64,000 nt of DNA from Serratia symbiotica (GTDB lineage: Bacteria; Pseudomonadota; Gammaproteobacteria; Enterobacterales; Enterobacteriaceae): contig LR025083.1 in the NCBI GenBank assembly GCA_900380265.1, forward strand, positions 1,116,001-1,180,000, written 5' to 3'. The position numbers and the translations under genes are program-made. Numbering within the stretch: position 1 is the stretch's first letter; each line of letters opens with the position of its first letter. The notes beneath the pieces were generated by a model, which saw nothing but the letters and a program-made list of their open reading frames with translations, was not told where the DNA came from and ran no database searches. This document shows positions 12,729 to 23,429 of this stretch, piece after piece.

Positions 12729-15116
12729 TCAATCTCTCAAGGATGCCTGGAATCGCTGTCTTAAAGCCTCTACACATTTTGCAACGGTAGAGGCTATCTC
12801 CTCTTCTCTAAGTGTAGAGGCTGTGTCTTGTAATATCAGGCTGATACCCAGGCTCTTATAGCCCTCTGGCACGCCTTTCCCTCGGTATACGTCAAATAAG
12901 TTTATGCCAACCACCTGATTTGAGTCAACTTTTTTACACTCTGCTAATATGTCTGCTGCGGCGACTTTTTCCGCTACTACTACAGCGATATCACGGCGGT
13001 TGGCCGGGAAGCGAGAAATCTCCTTTGCCAAAGGCACTCTGCGCCTTGCAAGCTTGTTCCACTCCAATTCGAAAACCAAGGTTTGTCCCTTTAGGTCTAG
13101 CTTTCCTTCCAGTGCTGGATGAATCAAACCAATAAAACCTATACGTTTGCCGTGTAAATAAACTGCCGCGCTTTGCCCTGGATGCAATGCAGGATTTTCT
13201 TCTTCCAAGAACTGAATGTCAGACAATTGGCCAGTTAACTCAAGGACAGATTCCAGCTCCCCTTTTAAATCATAGAAATTAACTGGCCTACACGTCAAAT
13301 TCCAGTGCTCGTCGTGCGCTTGGCCACTGATCACTGCTGCCAGCATAACATCCTGACGGACACCCAAATGTGCCGAAGCATCAGGCACAAAGCGCCGACC
13401 GCTTTCGAACAAGCGCAGGTGTGTTTGCTGGCGGTTATGATTGTACACTGCTGCCGATAGCAGCCCAGGCCACAAAGATAGGCGCATTGCTGACATGTCA
13501 GCTGAGATTGGGTTAGGAAGAGTAAGTGCTTCCTCCCCAGGGTGAAGTAACGCCTGCACTTTAGGGTTTACAAAGCTATAGGTGATCGCTTCTTGGAATC
13601 CGTGATCAACCAGTAGGGTCTTGATACGCCCCAGCGTCAGATTGGATTCAGGGTGTGTATTCATCACTAGATTGGCCCGTACTGGTACGTTAGGAACATT
13701 CTTATAACCGTAAATACGCACTATTTCTTCAATCAGATCTTCTTCAATTTTGATGTCAAAACGCCAACTTGGTGAAACAGCTAACCAGGTTTCATCTTGA
13801 TGGGTTACATGGCAACCAAGTCTGTGAAGAATATCACTGACCTGATCGCTTGGAACTACATGGCCGAGTAGGCGATCTAACTTCTTACGGTGTAATTTAA
13901 TAGTCGCAGGATTAGCTAGTTCATTTTTATCAGTGACATCAATGATTGGGGCAGCCCGGCCACCACAGATGTCCATCAGCAGGCGGGTGGCACGCTCCAT
14001 TGCTTGGTCTTGCAGCGTAGGGTCTACCCCACGCTCATACCGGAGAGAAGCATCGGTGTGAAGATCCGGGCGGCGTGCACGGCTAGCGAGCGCCTGCGGG
14101 TTGAAGAAAGCACACTCCAGCATCACATCTTGCGTCTTATCAGATACCCGGGAATATTCGCAGCAGAAGACCCCCCCCATCGCTAGCGCTTTATGATGAT
14201 CAGCGATGACTAAAGTGTCAGAATTTAATTTGATTTCGTTGCCGCCTTGCAGCATCAAGCACTCTCCTTGTTTAGCCATGCGCACCACGATGCCACCTTC
14301 GATGTAATCAAGATCAAAGGCATTTACTGGTTGGCCAAGTTCTAGCAACACGTAGTTAGTTATATCTACTACTGGATTTATTGAACGAATACCAGAGCGA
14401 CGCAGTTTTTCACGCATCCAGAGGGGGGCGCTAGCCTTGCTATTTATTCCCTTCACCACCCGAGCTAGATAACGCGGGCATCTTTGAGACTCGTCAATCC
14501 GAATTGGTAGCGTAGTATCAATGGTAGTAGCAACTGGCGTTATTTCCGGTTTAGTCAAAGCCATGTGGTTAAGCACGCTGATATCACGCGCGATCCCAAG
14601 AATACTCAGACAGTCTGCTCGGTTTGGTGTGACGCTGATTTCGATGGTGTTGTCATTTAGTTTAAGATAGTCACGTATATCAGTACCGATCGACGCGTCT
14701 TGTGGCAGCTCGATGATCCCATCATGGGCCTCTGGAATTCCTAGTTCGGAAAACGAACAGAGCATGCCTTCCGAAAGTTTGCCTCGCAGTGTAGTTGCTT
14801 TGATTTTGAAGTTACCCGGTAGGATTGCACCTATGGTAGCTACTGCTACTTTTAAGCTAGGGCGGCAGTTTGGTGCACCGCAGACAATATTCAGCAAGTG
14901 ATTGTCACCAATATTAACTTTGGTGACGCACAGTTTGTCAGCGTTTGGATGCAGACCACATTCGACAACTTCCCCGACCATTACGCCTTGAAACGTCCCT
15001 GCGACCGGTTCTACCCTATTTACTTCTAAGCCGGCCGTAGTGATTTGGTCGGATAATGCTTCGCTGTTGATAGGCGGATCGATCCACTCTCGCAACCAGA
15101 GTTCACTGAATTTCAT
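12729..15116 (-). CDS. pheT: Phenylalanyl-tRNA synthetase beta subunit
   Basis: The 795-residue beta chain of the alpha2-beta2 phenylalanyl-tRNA synthetase is full length (E. coli 795). It includes the N-terminal tRNA-binding OB-fold (about residues 40-150), the B3/B4 editing domain (about 210-400), B5, and the C-terminal anticodon-binding domain ending RFQASLRD. The editing pocket is altered. The conserved histidine at 265 (E. coli GQPMHAFD) is Asn in GQPVNAFD, and the Gly-Gly pair at 318-319 is Cys-Cys (GVFCCEYS). R244, E334, T354 and A356 remain. E. coli residues 265 and 318 belong to the site that hydrolyses Tyr-tRNAPhe, so proofreading is probably weakened; charging should be unaffected because the catalytic site is in PheS. 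A run of eight G on the coding strand (plus-strand 14171-14178) is a slippage hazard. The gap after pheS is 12 bases. Confidence 0.97.
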   Translation of the reverse strand: MKFSELWLREWIDPPINSEALSDQITTAGLEVNRVEPVAGTFQGVMVGEVVECGLHPNADKLCVTKVNIGDNHLLNIVCGAPNCRPSLKVAVATIGAILPGNFKIKATTLRGKLSEGMLCSFSELGIPEAHDGIIELPQDASIGTDIRDYLKLNDNTIEISVTPNRADCLSILGIARDISVLNHMALTKPEITPVATTIDTTLPIRIDESQRCPRYLARVVKGINSKASAPLWMREKLRRSGIRSINPVVDITNYVLLELGQPVNAFDLDYIEGGIVVRMAKQGECLMLQGGNEIKLNSDTLVIADHHKALAMGGVFCCEYSRVSDKTQDVMLECAFFNPQALASRARRPDLHTDASLRYERGVDPTLQDQAMERATRLLMDICGGRAAPIIDVTDKNELANPATIKLHRKKLDRLLGHVVPSDQVSDILHRLGCHVTHQDETWLAVSPSWRFDIKIEEDLIEEIVRIYGYKNVPNVPVRANLVMNTHPESNLTLGRIKTLLVDHGFQEAITYSFVNPKVQALLHPGEEALTLPNPISADMSAMRLSLWPGLLSAAVYNHNRQQTHLRLFESGRRFVPDASAHLGVRQDVMLAAVISGQAHDEHWNLTCRPVNFYDLKGELESVLELTGQLSDIQFLEEENPALHPGQSAAVYLHGKRIGFIGLIHPALEGKLDLKGQTLVFELEWNKLARRRVPLAKEISRFPANRRDIAVVVAEKVAAADILAECKKVDSNQVVGINLFDVYRGKGVPEGYKSLGISLILQDTASTLREEEIASTVAKCVEALRQRFQASLRD

Positions 15117-15128
15117 GTGATACCCCCC

Positions 15129-16127
<999 letters not shown>

Positions 16128-16287
16128 TTATCCACTATGGCCTCATTAATTGTTGTCGATTCTTCGGATAGACTTTGGTTGATCTTTAAATACTTGCAGG
16201 CCGTATCTGGTTGGAAACTCGCGCAAAATCAGTAAGTATCCGGTATTAACAAATCTACGGCTCAACAGCTGTATAAAGATGAATCAG

Positions 16288-16313
16288 AAAAAAGAAAGCC
16301 TCCACTAGGAGGC
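16288..16313 (-). terminator. pheST attenuator hairpin with U-tract
   Basis: On the minus strand GCCTCC and GGAGGC pair around a 4-nt loop (plus-strand 16298-16313) and are followed by TTTCTTTTTT. This is a textbook intrinsic terminator about 175 bases before pheS and about 50 bases after the pheM relic, matching the E. coli pheST attenuator in position. In E. coli, ribosome stalling at Phe codons of the leader peptide disrupts it. Here the leader is broken, so the hairpin may terminate constitutively. Confidence 0.85.
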
Positions 16314-16362
16314 CTTAGGCGCTATTGATCGTTTCTTGTTTACGCGCAATCCTCTTATAATT

Positions 16363-16402
16363 CAACGCTAAATAAAAAAGAAGAGAAAATAGAGACGTAA
16401 AT
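16363..16402 (-). pseudogene. pheM: Degraded pheM attenuation leader peptide
   Basis: The E. coli pheM leader encodes 14 residues with five Phe, whose translation senses charged tRNAPhe. At the expected place the minus strand keeps CTATTTTC and then CTTCTTTTTT and TTTAGC, which align with the pheM coding sequence. The aligned start codon is ATT instead of ATG, and at least one base is missing from the T-run, which puts the Phe codons and the stop out of frame. The best remaining frame reads I-F-S-S-F-L-F-S. The comparison sequence is from memory of E. coli, so base-level differences from a Serratia ancestor are approximate. Confidence 0.6.
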
Positions 16403-16437
16403 GACCGTATGTACTTAATTGATGATTAATCAGCTGT

Positions 16438-16464
16438 GTCATATTGACTAGTTATGGCAGTCAA
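16438..16464 (-). promoter_or_regulatory. Candidate pheST promoter
   Basis: The minus strand shows TTGACT (plus-strand 16459-16464), then a 15-bp spacer and TATGAC, a weak -10. It lies between the rplT terminator and the pheM relic, where the pheMST promoter sits in E. coli. The spacer is short and the -10 matches only 4 of 6 positions, so this is tentative. An inverted repeat ATTGACT...AGTCAAT overlaps it. Confidence 0.35.
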
Positions 16465-16488
16465 TATTTTACTTATAAAAATAAAGTA

Positions 16489-16512
16489 AGAGGGTGCGTA
16501 TGCCCCTCTTTT
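16489..16512 (-). terminator. rplT terminator
   Basis: AAGAGGG and CCCTCTT form a 7-bp stem starting just after the rplT stop codon. On the minus strand it is followed by an AT-rich tract (ACTTTATTTTTATAAG). It separates infC-rpmI-rplT from the pheST unit, as in E. coli. Confidence 0.65.
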
Positions 16513-16519
16513 GACTTTT

Positions 16520-16876
16520 CTATAACAAAGCTAATTTCGCTTTATCAACTAGTGCGCTGAAGGCTATTTTATCTAAAACTGCGATATCAGCCAGGACTTT
16601 ACGGTCAATTTCAATAGAGGCTTTTTTGAGGCCGTTCATGAAATTGCTGTAAGAGAGACCGCTCTGCCGAGCAGCCGCATTGATACGTGTAATCCACAGT
16701 TGACGAAAGTGTCGCTTCCGTTGACGCCGGTCACGGTAAGCATACTGGCCTGCCCTGATTACTGCTTGGAAGGCAATACGATATAGGCGAGAACGAGCAC
16801 CGTAGTAGCCTTTCGCCTGCTTTATAATTTTCTTCCGACGTGCGCGTGAGATTACACTCCGTTTTACTCGAGCCAT
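16520..16876 (-). CDS. rplT: 50S ribosomal protein L20
   Basis: The 118-residue L20 is an assembly protein of the large subunit. It has the basic N-terminal extension ([16 protein letters not shown]), the YGARSR segment and the helical C-terminal domain with [15 protein letters not shown]. An upstream in-frame ATG at 16880-16882 would add MC, but it lies only 2 bases from the AGGAG site. The second ATG has optimal spacing (8 bases) and the family's MARVKR start, so I chose it. In E. coli L20 represses translation of rpmI and its own gene by binding the mRNA; whether that pseudoknot survives is not visible by eye. Confidence 0.96.
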   Translation of the reverse strand: MARVKRSVISRARRKKIIKQAKGYYGARSRLYRIAFQAVIRAGQYAYRDRRQRKRHFRQLWITRINAAARQSGLSYSNFMNGLKKASIEIDRKVLADIAVLDKIAFSALVDKAKLALL

Positions 16877-16918
16877 ACACATTCTCCTAAAGTCTTATTC
16901 TAGATTCAAAAAGATGAT

Positions 16919-17116
16919 TTATGCGTACGGCAAGCAGGCAATAACGAGAGCTAGATCGCTTTTAGAAACTAAGCCTTTTAGCCGCAGGTGACGTTTGCGC
17001 TTTGTTGCTTTTTTAGTCAGAATATGACGTATATTAGCATGTTTACGCTTAAAACCTCCCCCCCCCGTTTTTTTAAAGCGCTTTGCTGCACTACGTACAG
17101 TTTTAATCTTTGGCAT
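16919..17116 (-). CDS. rpmI: 50S ribosomal protein L35
   Basis: The 65-residue L35 starts [18 protein letters not shown] and ends VIACLPYA, as in E. coli. Residue 19, Lys in E. coli, is Gly. That change creates a run of nine G directly after A7-C on the coding strand (plus-strand 17058-17074). Such a tract invites polymerase or ribosome slippage in an essential 198-base gene, yet the frame is intact here. The gene lies between infC and rplT with a 97-base leader; rplT follows after 42 bases. Confidence 0.95.
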   Translation of the reverse strand: MPKIKTVRSAAKRFKKTGGGGFKRKHANIRHILTKKATKRKRHLRLKGLVSKSDLALVIACLPYA

Positions 17117-17213
17117 TTTAATTAAATCCGTTTCTGTTAATAAACAACGAATCAGTTAGGGGAATAAAGAACCTCGTCATCCAGTCGTGCGCGGGTTCGA
17201 GTACTTGGAAGCC

Positions 17214-17765
17214 TTACTTTTTCTTCTTTGGTGCAAGCACCATAATTATCTGACGTCCTTCGATCTTTGTAGGCAAGCATTCAACAACGGCAAGATCAGC
17301 TAGTTCACACAGTTCTCTACGGACGCGGTTAAGCACTTCCATACCAATCTGTTGGTGCGCCATTTCACGTCCCCTGAAGCGAAGAGTGAGTTTTGCTTTA
17401 TCGCCATCTTCTAGAAAGCGCACAAGTTTGCGCAGTTTGATTTGATAGTCACCATCATCAATACCAGGACGGAATTTAATTTCCTTAACCTGAATAACTT
17501 TTTGTTTTTTCTTCTGTTCTTTTATTGATTTGCTCTTTTCATAGAGAAATTTGCCGTAATTCATAATCCGGCAAACTGGCGGTTCGGCATTTGGGCTGAT
17601 TTCTACTAAATCAACGCCTACTTCCGCAGCTTTTTCAAGAGCTTCATGCAGACTTAGAATGCCTATTTGATCGCCATCAATGTCTGTTAGGCGAACTTGG
17701 TGAGCTCGAATTTCTCTGTTAATGCGATTAGGACGCGCCGGTTGCACTCGTTTTCCACCTTTAAT
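17214..17765 (-). CDS. infC: Translation initiation factor IF-3, AUU start
   Basis: IF3 binds the 30S subunit, prevents premature 50S joining and rejects non-standard start codons. The 183-residue protein has the N-domain ([18 protein letters not shown] onward), the lysine-rich linker ([11 protein letters not shown]) and the C-domain ending LAPKKKK. The start is ATT at 17763-17765, not the GTG at 17745-17747. The codons ATT AAA GGT GGA AAA CGA precede that GTG and encode the conserved (M)KGGKRV start. A GGAGG site inside the last thrS codons stands 9 bases upstream of ATT, and the thrS TAA is only 3 bases before it. The AUU codon is the target of IF3 autoregulation in E. coli, so that control appears retained. 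Confidence 0.96.
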   Translation of the reverse strand: MKGGKRVQPARPNRINREIRAHQVRLTDIDGDQIGILSLHEALEKAAEVGVDLVEISPNAEPPVCRIMNYGKFLYEKSKSIKEQKKKQKVIQVKEIKFRPGIDDGDYQIKLRKLVRFLEDGDKAKLTLRFRGREMAHQQIGMEVLNRVRRELCELADLAVVECLPTKIEGRQIIMVLAPKKKK

Positions 17766-17768
17766 ACT

Positions 17769-19697
17769 TTATCCCTCCAGTTGATGAAGACAACGGCTAC
17801 GGATTTCTTGCAGCAGCTTGCTTACGACTTGATGTACGTCTTGGCTTCCCAAGTTTTTCCCACCGCGAGTACGAATGGAAACCTGTTTAGCTGCGACTTC
17901 TTTGTCACCGCATACCAATATATAAGGAACCCGCCGTAATGTATGCTCACGAATTTTAAAGCCTATTTTTTTATTTCTCAAGTCCACTTTAGCGCGAATA
18001 CCGACATCTTGTAGTGTTTTTGTTACAAATTGTACGTAATCGAACTGGCTCCTGCTGATATTTATCACCACGACCTGTAGTGGAGCTATCCATGTTGGGT
18101 AGAACCCAGCATAGTGTTCAGTAAGGATACCGATAAACCGTTCTATAGAGCCCAATATAGCCCGGTGAATCATTACAGGAACGGCACGGTCGTTGTTTTT
18201 ACTAATATAAGATGCTCCTAACCGACCGGGTAAGAAGAAATCAAGCTGCACGGTACCACATTGCCATGCACGATCCAAACAATCATGTAGTGTAAATTCA
18301 ATTTTTGGTCCGTAGAAGGCCGCCTCACCTAGCTGATATTTAAATGGAATACCGTTTTCGGTCAGCGCAGAAGCTAAGTCTTCTTCTGCACGACTCCACA
18401 TATCATCTGTACCAATACGCTTTTCAGGGCGGGTAGACAACTTAACTGCGATCTTATCGAAACCAAAGGTTGCGTATAGATCATAGACCATATGAATACA
18501 TGTGTTCACTTCCGCCCGCACTTGCTCCTCGGTACAAAAGATGTGGGCGTCATCTTGCGTAAAGCCACGTACACGCATTAAACCGTGAAGAGAACCTGAA
18601 GGTTCGTTACGGTGGCAACTGCCGAACTCTCCCATACGCAATGGTAAATCGCGGTACGACTTCACGCCTTGGTTGAAGATCTGTATATGGCCTGGGCAGT
18701 TCATAGGTTTTACACAGTAATCGCGGTTTTCCGCTGAGGTGGTGAACATGGCGTCTTTATAGTTTTCCCAATGACCAGTTTTTTCCCAGAGCATACGATC
18801 CATCATGAATGGGCCTTTTACTTCTTGATAGTGATATTCTTTGAGCTTTATGCGTACAAAATCTTCTAATTCACGGAAAATTATCCATCCATCGTTGTGC
18901 CAAAATACCATGCCAGGTGCTTCTTCTTGCATATGATAAAGGTCGAGCTGTTGACTGATCTTACGATGATCACGTTTAGTTTCTTCTTCCAAGCGTGTCA
19001 GGTAGGCATCCAACTGCTGTTTATCCGTCCATGCAATCCCGTAGATACGCTGTAACATTTTATTGTTTCTGTCGCTGCGCCAGTATGCGCCAGAAGTTTG
19101 CTGAAGCTTGAAATGATGGCAAAATCGTATGTTCGGCACATGTGGACCGCGGCACATATCGATGTATTCTTGGTGATAATACAGGTTGGGGCGATCATTT
19201 GGACTGATGTTTTCATCAAGAATCGCCACTTTATAGCTTTCCGCACGAGCAGAAAAGGTATCACGAGCCTCTTGCCAACTAACATTTTTCTTGATGATAT
19301 CGTAGTTTTTATCAGCTAATACATGCATCCGATTTTCTAGTAGATCCAGATCTTCCTGAGTCAAATTAGGTTCGATGTCAATGTCATAGTAGAAACCGTT
19401 ATCAATCACTGGGCCGATGGCCATTTTAGTGTTCGGCCACAACTGTTTTATCGCGTGTCCTAACAGTTGTGCACAAGAGTGGCGTATGATTTCGAGCCCC
19501 TCTATATCCTTAATTGTAATGATCTTTAACTGCGCGTCGGATTGAATTAAATCACAGGCATCTATCAGTTCCTCATTGACACGGCCAGCAATGCAGGCTG
19601 TAGCCAAACTAGGGCCAATATTACGGGCAACATCTAATGTGGAAATGGAGTGGTCAAAATGACGCTGGCTCCCGTCAGGAAGGGAAATAACAGGCAT
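17769..19697 (-). CDS. thrS: Threonyl-tRNA synthetase
   Basis: The 642-residue enzyme is the same length as in E. coli. Domains are TGS (1-62), the editing domain N2 (63-224), the class II catalytic core, and the anticodon-binding domain (about 535-642). The zinc ligands are kept: Cys in MNCPGH (about 334), His in TQDDAHIF (about 385) and His in VMIHRAILG (about 511). In the editing domain the HxxxH motif at 73-77 (HSCAH in E. coli) reads HSCAQ, so His77 is Gln (codon CAA). The other editing residues, D180, C182 and H186 in DMCRGPH, are intact. Removal of seryl groups from tRNAThr is therefore probably impaired. The start ATG has TAAGGA 6 bases upstream. thrS overlaps the infC ribosome binding site. 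Confidence 0.98.
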   Translation of the reverse strand: MPVISLPDGSQRHFDHSISTLDVARNIGPSLATACIAGRVNEELIDACDLIQSDAQLKIITIKDIEGLEIIRHSCAQLLGHAIKQLWPNTKMAIGPVIDNGFYYDIDIEPNLTQEDLDLLENRMHVLADKNYDIIKKNVSWQEARDTFSARAESYKVAILDENISPNDRPNLYYHQEYIDMCRGPHVPNIRFCHHFKLQQTSGAYWRSDRNNKMLQRIYGIAWTDKQQLDAYLTRLEEETKRDHRKISQQLDLYHMQEEAPGMVFWHNDGWIIFRELEDFVRIKLKEYHYQEVKGPFMMDRMLWEKTGHWENYKDAMFTTSAENRDYCVKPMNCPGHIQIFNQGVKSYRDLPLRMGEFGSCHRNEPSGSLHGLMRVRGFTQDDAHIFCTEEQVRAEVNTCIHMVYDLYATFGFDKIAVKLSTRPEKRIGTDDMWSRAEEDLASALTENGIPFKYQLGEAAFYGPKIEFTLHDCLDRAWQCGTVQLDFFLPGRLGASYISKNNDRAVPVMIHRAILGSIERFIGILTEHYAGFYPTWIAPLQVVVINISRSQFDYVQFVTKTLQDVGIRAKVDLRNKKIGFKIREHTLRRVPYILVCGDKEVAAKQVSIRTRGGKNLGSQDVHQVVSKLLQEIRSRCLHQLEG

Positions 19698-19774
19698 TAA
19701 AAATCCTTATGTCTAGTGGTGATCCACATATAGGTCACATAGAATAAAAAATGAGTTTGATCTTACTTATTGAG

Positions 19775-19796
19775 AGTTAAGTGGCAGAACTTAACT
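19775..19796 (-). promoter_or_regulatory. Hairpin in thrS leader, candidate operator
   Basis: AGTTAAGT and ACTTAACT form a perfect 8-bp stem with a 6-nt loop, about 80 bases before the thrS start on the minus strand. In E. coli, ThrRS represses its own translation by binding leader stem-loops that mimic tRNAThr. The position fits, but the loop does not show the CGU anticodon-like triplet, so the assignment as operator is weak. Confidence 0.3.
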
Positions 19797-19799
19797 AAA

Positions 19800-21375
19800 A
19801 TTACTAGTTTGAAACCTGACTTGGTCTCAAAAATGAATGGGTTACCTCGCTAATCACTCAGCTCCGTCCACAGCCTAGCTCGGATTCTGAATGGTATCAC
19901 CAAATTATGTAAAAGATATAGAAAATTGATGATAATTAGGGATTATTTCATTCTGGAATTACTCCATCATGGATGTCATCTGTGCTTAGATAACTAGATA
20001 AAAATGATAAAAGGACCGGAAGAATTTCAATTTTTGGTTGATTTTGTTCATTTATGGTATAAGCAGATTCCCTCGTTTAACCTAATGCTGGTGCTGTGAG
20101 CACCATGCCTATAAATAATATAAAGAACAAGTACAGCTGCGAATTTAATAGCAGCTCTGCAGATATCGAAACTTGTTCACGTGTATTATATTTCAAGTTG
20201 TCATGTCTTTGTGTGCCTACTTACTTTAATCTTTGTGATCTCAAACCCGATAGGGCAGTTCATACGTTCCCTTTGAGGCTTAAGTATATGTTAGATAACC
20301 TAATTCAATTATTGCATATCACATCGTGATGTGCTAAGAGGGATTTTCAGTCTGTCTTAATCCATGCGCTCTAATATAGAATAATCATTATTAGATGACA
20401 TTGTAATAATTTTGCTTTAAACGTGGTGAAAGCATCTACTTGCGCCCTCTTCGTATTAAGTTGAGGATCAATGCCTAACTCATCAAAGTTATTGCCTTCG
20501 GTATTAGTCAGTTCTGAGAATTTTTTGCTAATTATCGATCTATTTCTAGAATGAGGGTACATGAAGTTTAAAATAATGCTAGTCAATAACTAATGAGTGG
20601 GCTATCGTTAGATAGCCTATTCACACCTCACTAAATAATACAGCGACGATCAACGAAGCAACCAATCCAAGAAGTCATTAGTAAGAGTATCATTGGGAAC
20701 TTAAAGCCTAGAAATACTAGCTCTTCGGCTAGTATGATGATAGAGAACGTTCATTTTACGATTGTGCGCAGTTCAGTTGATTAGATCGACCTATGTTTGC
20801 TCCATGATAGATAACCCCAGCAATACCGAGGGTGGAGAATAATTATGGAACCATGAGTACGGTTATCAGACCATTTATTCCGCTGCCAAGAAAATTTTAC
20901 GGATAACATGCCTATAAGTAAGCGACAGAGAACACTGAATTTTCAATTAAAAATGAATAAACTGAGTACGAGCGATAGTAAGAATTACATATAAAATGCA
21001 TAAAAATAAATAATTTTATTATTACAAAAAAATTTTAAATACGCTAGTAGGTTTTACTGGCCTATCTATTATTTACGACCCATGTAACAACTAACACTTA
21101 TTAATCCACCACGATTATATAGAGTCAACACTCCAGTATTCAAGGATACATTGGATACTGGGGGATTTTTAAATTATTCCAACGTCAAAGTTCTACAAGT
21201 ATTTTATAAGCAGGATTTAGCTTTAGAGCTATTTACTATATGAGATGCTCATTTAAATCAGCTCAATACTTTTTCAACAAAAGAGTGTGTTCCGTATTTC
21301 ATCCATGAAATATAAAGCGGGAATAGCGATATAGTGCTATTTTAAAGAGAAAATATATTCTTATAAGGCGTGAGA
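19800..21375. other. Decayed DNA, no recognisable gene
   Basis: Stops occur throughout all frames. A 71-codon minus-strand frame at 20371-20586 contains a polar, protein-like stretch (NNFDELGIDPQLNTKRAQVD) that I could not assign. An imperfect inverted repeat near 21130-21165 (CCAGTAT...ATACTGG) is visible. Nothing else can be supported. Confidence 0.45.
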
Positions 21376-22041
21376 CTATTGCAATAACGCCTGATAAGTG
21401 GCGCTCACCTTAGCTAAATAGCGCGTTGCTTGCGGGGCTGGATGATTTTTCTGAATGTGCTGAAAAAACTCACCTGGAGTCATTTGATTAATGCGGCGTA
21501 CTGCGTCACACTTGTCCAAGGCAAAGATACGCAGCATGGCCCCAGCGCCATTAACATAGGCTACAATAGTAGCGTAAAGTAATGTCTGTGGGTTATGGAT
21601 CCCAGCGAGCTGCTGGTTTTGAATTATATTGATATAAGCCGTTCCAAGATCAATATTGACTATTGGGTTTTTCAACTCACGCAAGCTTGGCTGACCCCTT
21701 AGGCCTTTAAGTCGATACACATCACGTCCAGCGGTTGCCGGTTTCACCTGCATTAATCCCACAGCGTTCGAAGTGCTGACTACATCTGGGTTAAACCCTG
21801 ATTCTACTTGGATAATTGCCTTGATGAGCGTTTCATCGACACAATAATAGTTAGCTGATTTATGGATGTCATTGTTATATGTTTTCGGCGAAAATCTCTG
21901 ATTGACAGAAGATTGCATAGGCGTTTTTATCTCATCTTCCCATAGCATACTGTTGCTTAACATAGCGCTCAGCGATTGCGGTTTTTTAGCGCATCCTGAA
22001 AAAAGAAGAATGGTTGCCATACAAAATGTGTTTATTTTCAC
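21376..22041 (-). CDS. emtA: Membrane-bound endo-type lytic murein transglycosylase
   Basis: A lipoprotein transglycosylase that cleaves peptidoglycan glycan strands at the periplasmic face of the outer membrane. I chose the GTG start at 22039-22041, which has AGGAG 10 bases upstream and gives a standard lipoprotein signal (VKINTFCMATILLFSGC, lipobox LFSGC, lipidated Cys17). An upstream ATG at 22080 would bury that signal. The mature part has the SLT fold: catalytic Glu80 in QVESGFNP, then SNAVGLMQVK, ELKNP, AYVNGAGA and HPAPQATRY. These match EmtA/MltE better than MltC. At 221 residues it is slightly longer than E. coli EmtA (203), mainly in the linker after the lipobox. It stands alone in decayed DNA. 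Confidence 0.9.
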   Translation of the reverse strand: MKINTFCMATILLFSGCAKKPQSLSAMLSNSMLWEDEIKTPMQSSVNQRFSPKTYNNDIHKSANYYCVDETLIKAIIQVESGFNPDVVSTSNAVGLMQVKPATAGRDVYRLKGLRGQPSLRELKNPIVNIDLGTAYINIIQNQQLAGIHNPQTLLYATIVAYVNGAGAMLRIFALDKCDAVRRINQMTPGEFFQHIQKNHPAPQATRYLAKVSATYQALLQ

Positions 22042-22391
22042 AGAAATATCACTCCTTGCAATCAACCACTTACCATACACAAATTGTACGGATACTTACA
22101 CTAACTTTTTAGTTTAGCCTCTCCATATATATGGCACAAGATGATCAATTAATCTGCTTCTCCCATGCTTTGTGATACATTTTGTCGTATTGTACGATAG
22201 ATGTTATTTAAATAACAAAACATATACAAAGTGAAAGTGCTAAAATAGAATGTATCCAATTCCAGAAAATAGAATTTGGTTAGATAAACTAGATGAGCAG
22301 GTTATATTTTTAAGTTTATTATGTTGTAAATAACTAATTGTTAAAATTTCTAATTGGCGTAATAATTTAATCACAATAAAGGATCAGTGTG

Positions 22392-22417
22392 TGATATATT
22401 ATTATAATAATATATCA
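22392..22417. other. 26-bp perfect AT palindrome
   Basis: TGATATATTATTA is followed directly by its exact reverse complement. It lies about 350 bases upstream of emtA and next to a second small palindrome (ATGATC-CA-GATCAT near 22440). It could be a cruciform-forming site or protein-binding site; the sequence alone does not show which. Confidence 0.7.
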
Positions 22418-23400
22418 TTAATTCGAGTTAATTAGAAGATGATCCAGATCATAAAAATATTGCTATTAAAATATTGTTTGTGTGCGTAATTTCATACGCA
22501 TTTAATCTAAATTATTAGACGATGAGGTTATGATCGTCAATAGTACTGTTTTATCGGAATTTGTCAATATACGCAGCATATTATAATGAATTGCCAGGTG
22601 AGGTTGTAATAGTTAAATGCTTCTGCAAGCCGCACATGAAACCCACGCTAACTAAGCGACGCCCATACACATTAAAGGTAGCATACTAATTATGTATTTT
22701 TTACTTAGCTTAAATATAAGGTAGTAACCTACATATTTTGTAACATATAAAATAAATTTTTGTGCTCTTCGTGAGCAGTGAATACCTATTGCCAATATGC
22801 ACACTCTTAATTATTTTATTCTGAATCGAATGCTGGGAGTTGCTAGGCGACGCTAAAATCTACATTCAAAATATGCGTACGGAATATGGTACGAATAGCA
22901 TCTGAGCCTCGCCGAAACTATAGTCGCCAAACGAACCCTTACCACTACAAGAATCCCCCCTAATGGTTCACTTAGTGAACGTTTGTCCCGCATTCATTAA
23001 TTCTATAAGTAAGTGGTAAGCAATGGGGTTGGTTTCAGGTATAACCTCAAGGAGTAGTAACTAAAAAAGTTTACCCTGCTCTGCTCAAAGAGCAGAGGGG
23101 GTCAGCGCATTAGGTTCGGTGAATTCTCAGTGAAATTCACGTCCAATATATTTTAGGAGTGTTGATCGCAACCGCTATGTTAGGCAAGTTAGTTGGAAAA
23201 TAGCAACAGAGAGTTGGATTAAATAGGTTGGTATGCTGTATTTCAATATGTTGTCTATATCAAGTGCCTAGTACCTATTTATATCTTCCTGCTGAGGTCA
23301 CTCCAACACTGATGCCAAAGAATTAAGGAATTGCAAGTGAGAACCTCACCCTGCCTGAGCACGTATAATATAAAAGCAACGTACAAGAATGGGCATACGC

Positions 23401-23429
23401 CATGCAGAGTGCAAACTGCACTCTGCATG
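23401..23429. other. 13-bp perfect inverted repeat
   Basis: CATGCAGAGTGCA and its reverse complement surround the loop AAC. The pairing continues outward imperfectly (GCATA-CGC against GGCGCTATGC with bulges), so the ancestral stem was about 20 bp. No U-tract follows on either strand. Confidence 0.7.

Noticed and set aside
12387-12764. 125-codon plus-strand frame over ihfA
   Set aside because: It is the antisense shadow of ihfA and the end of pheT.
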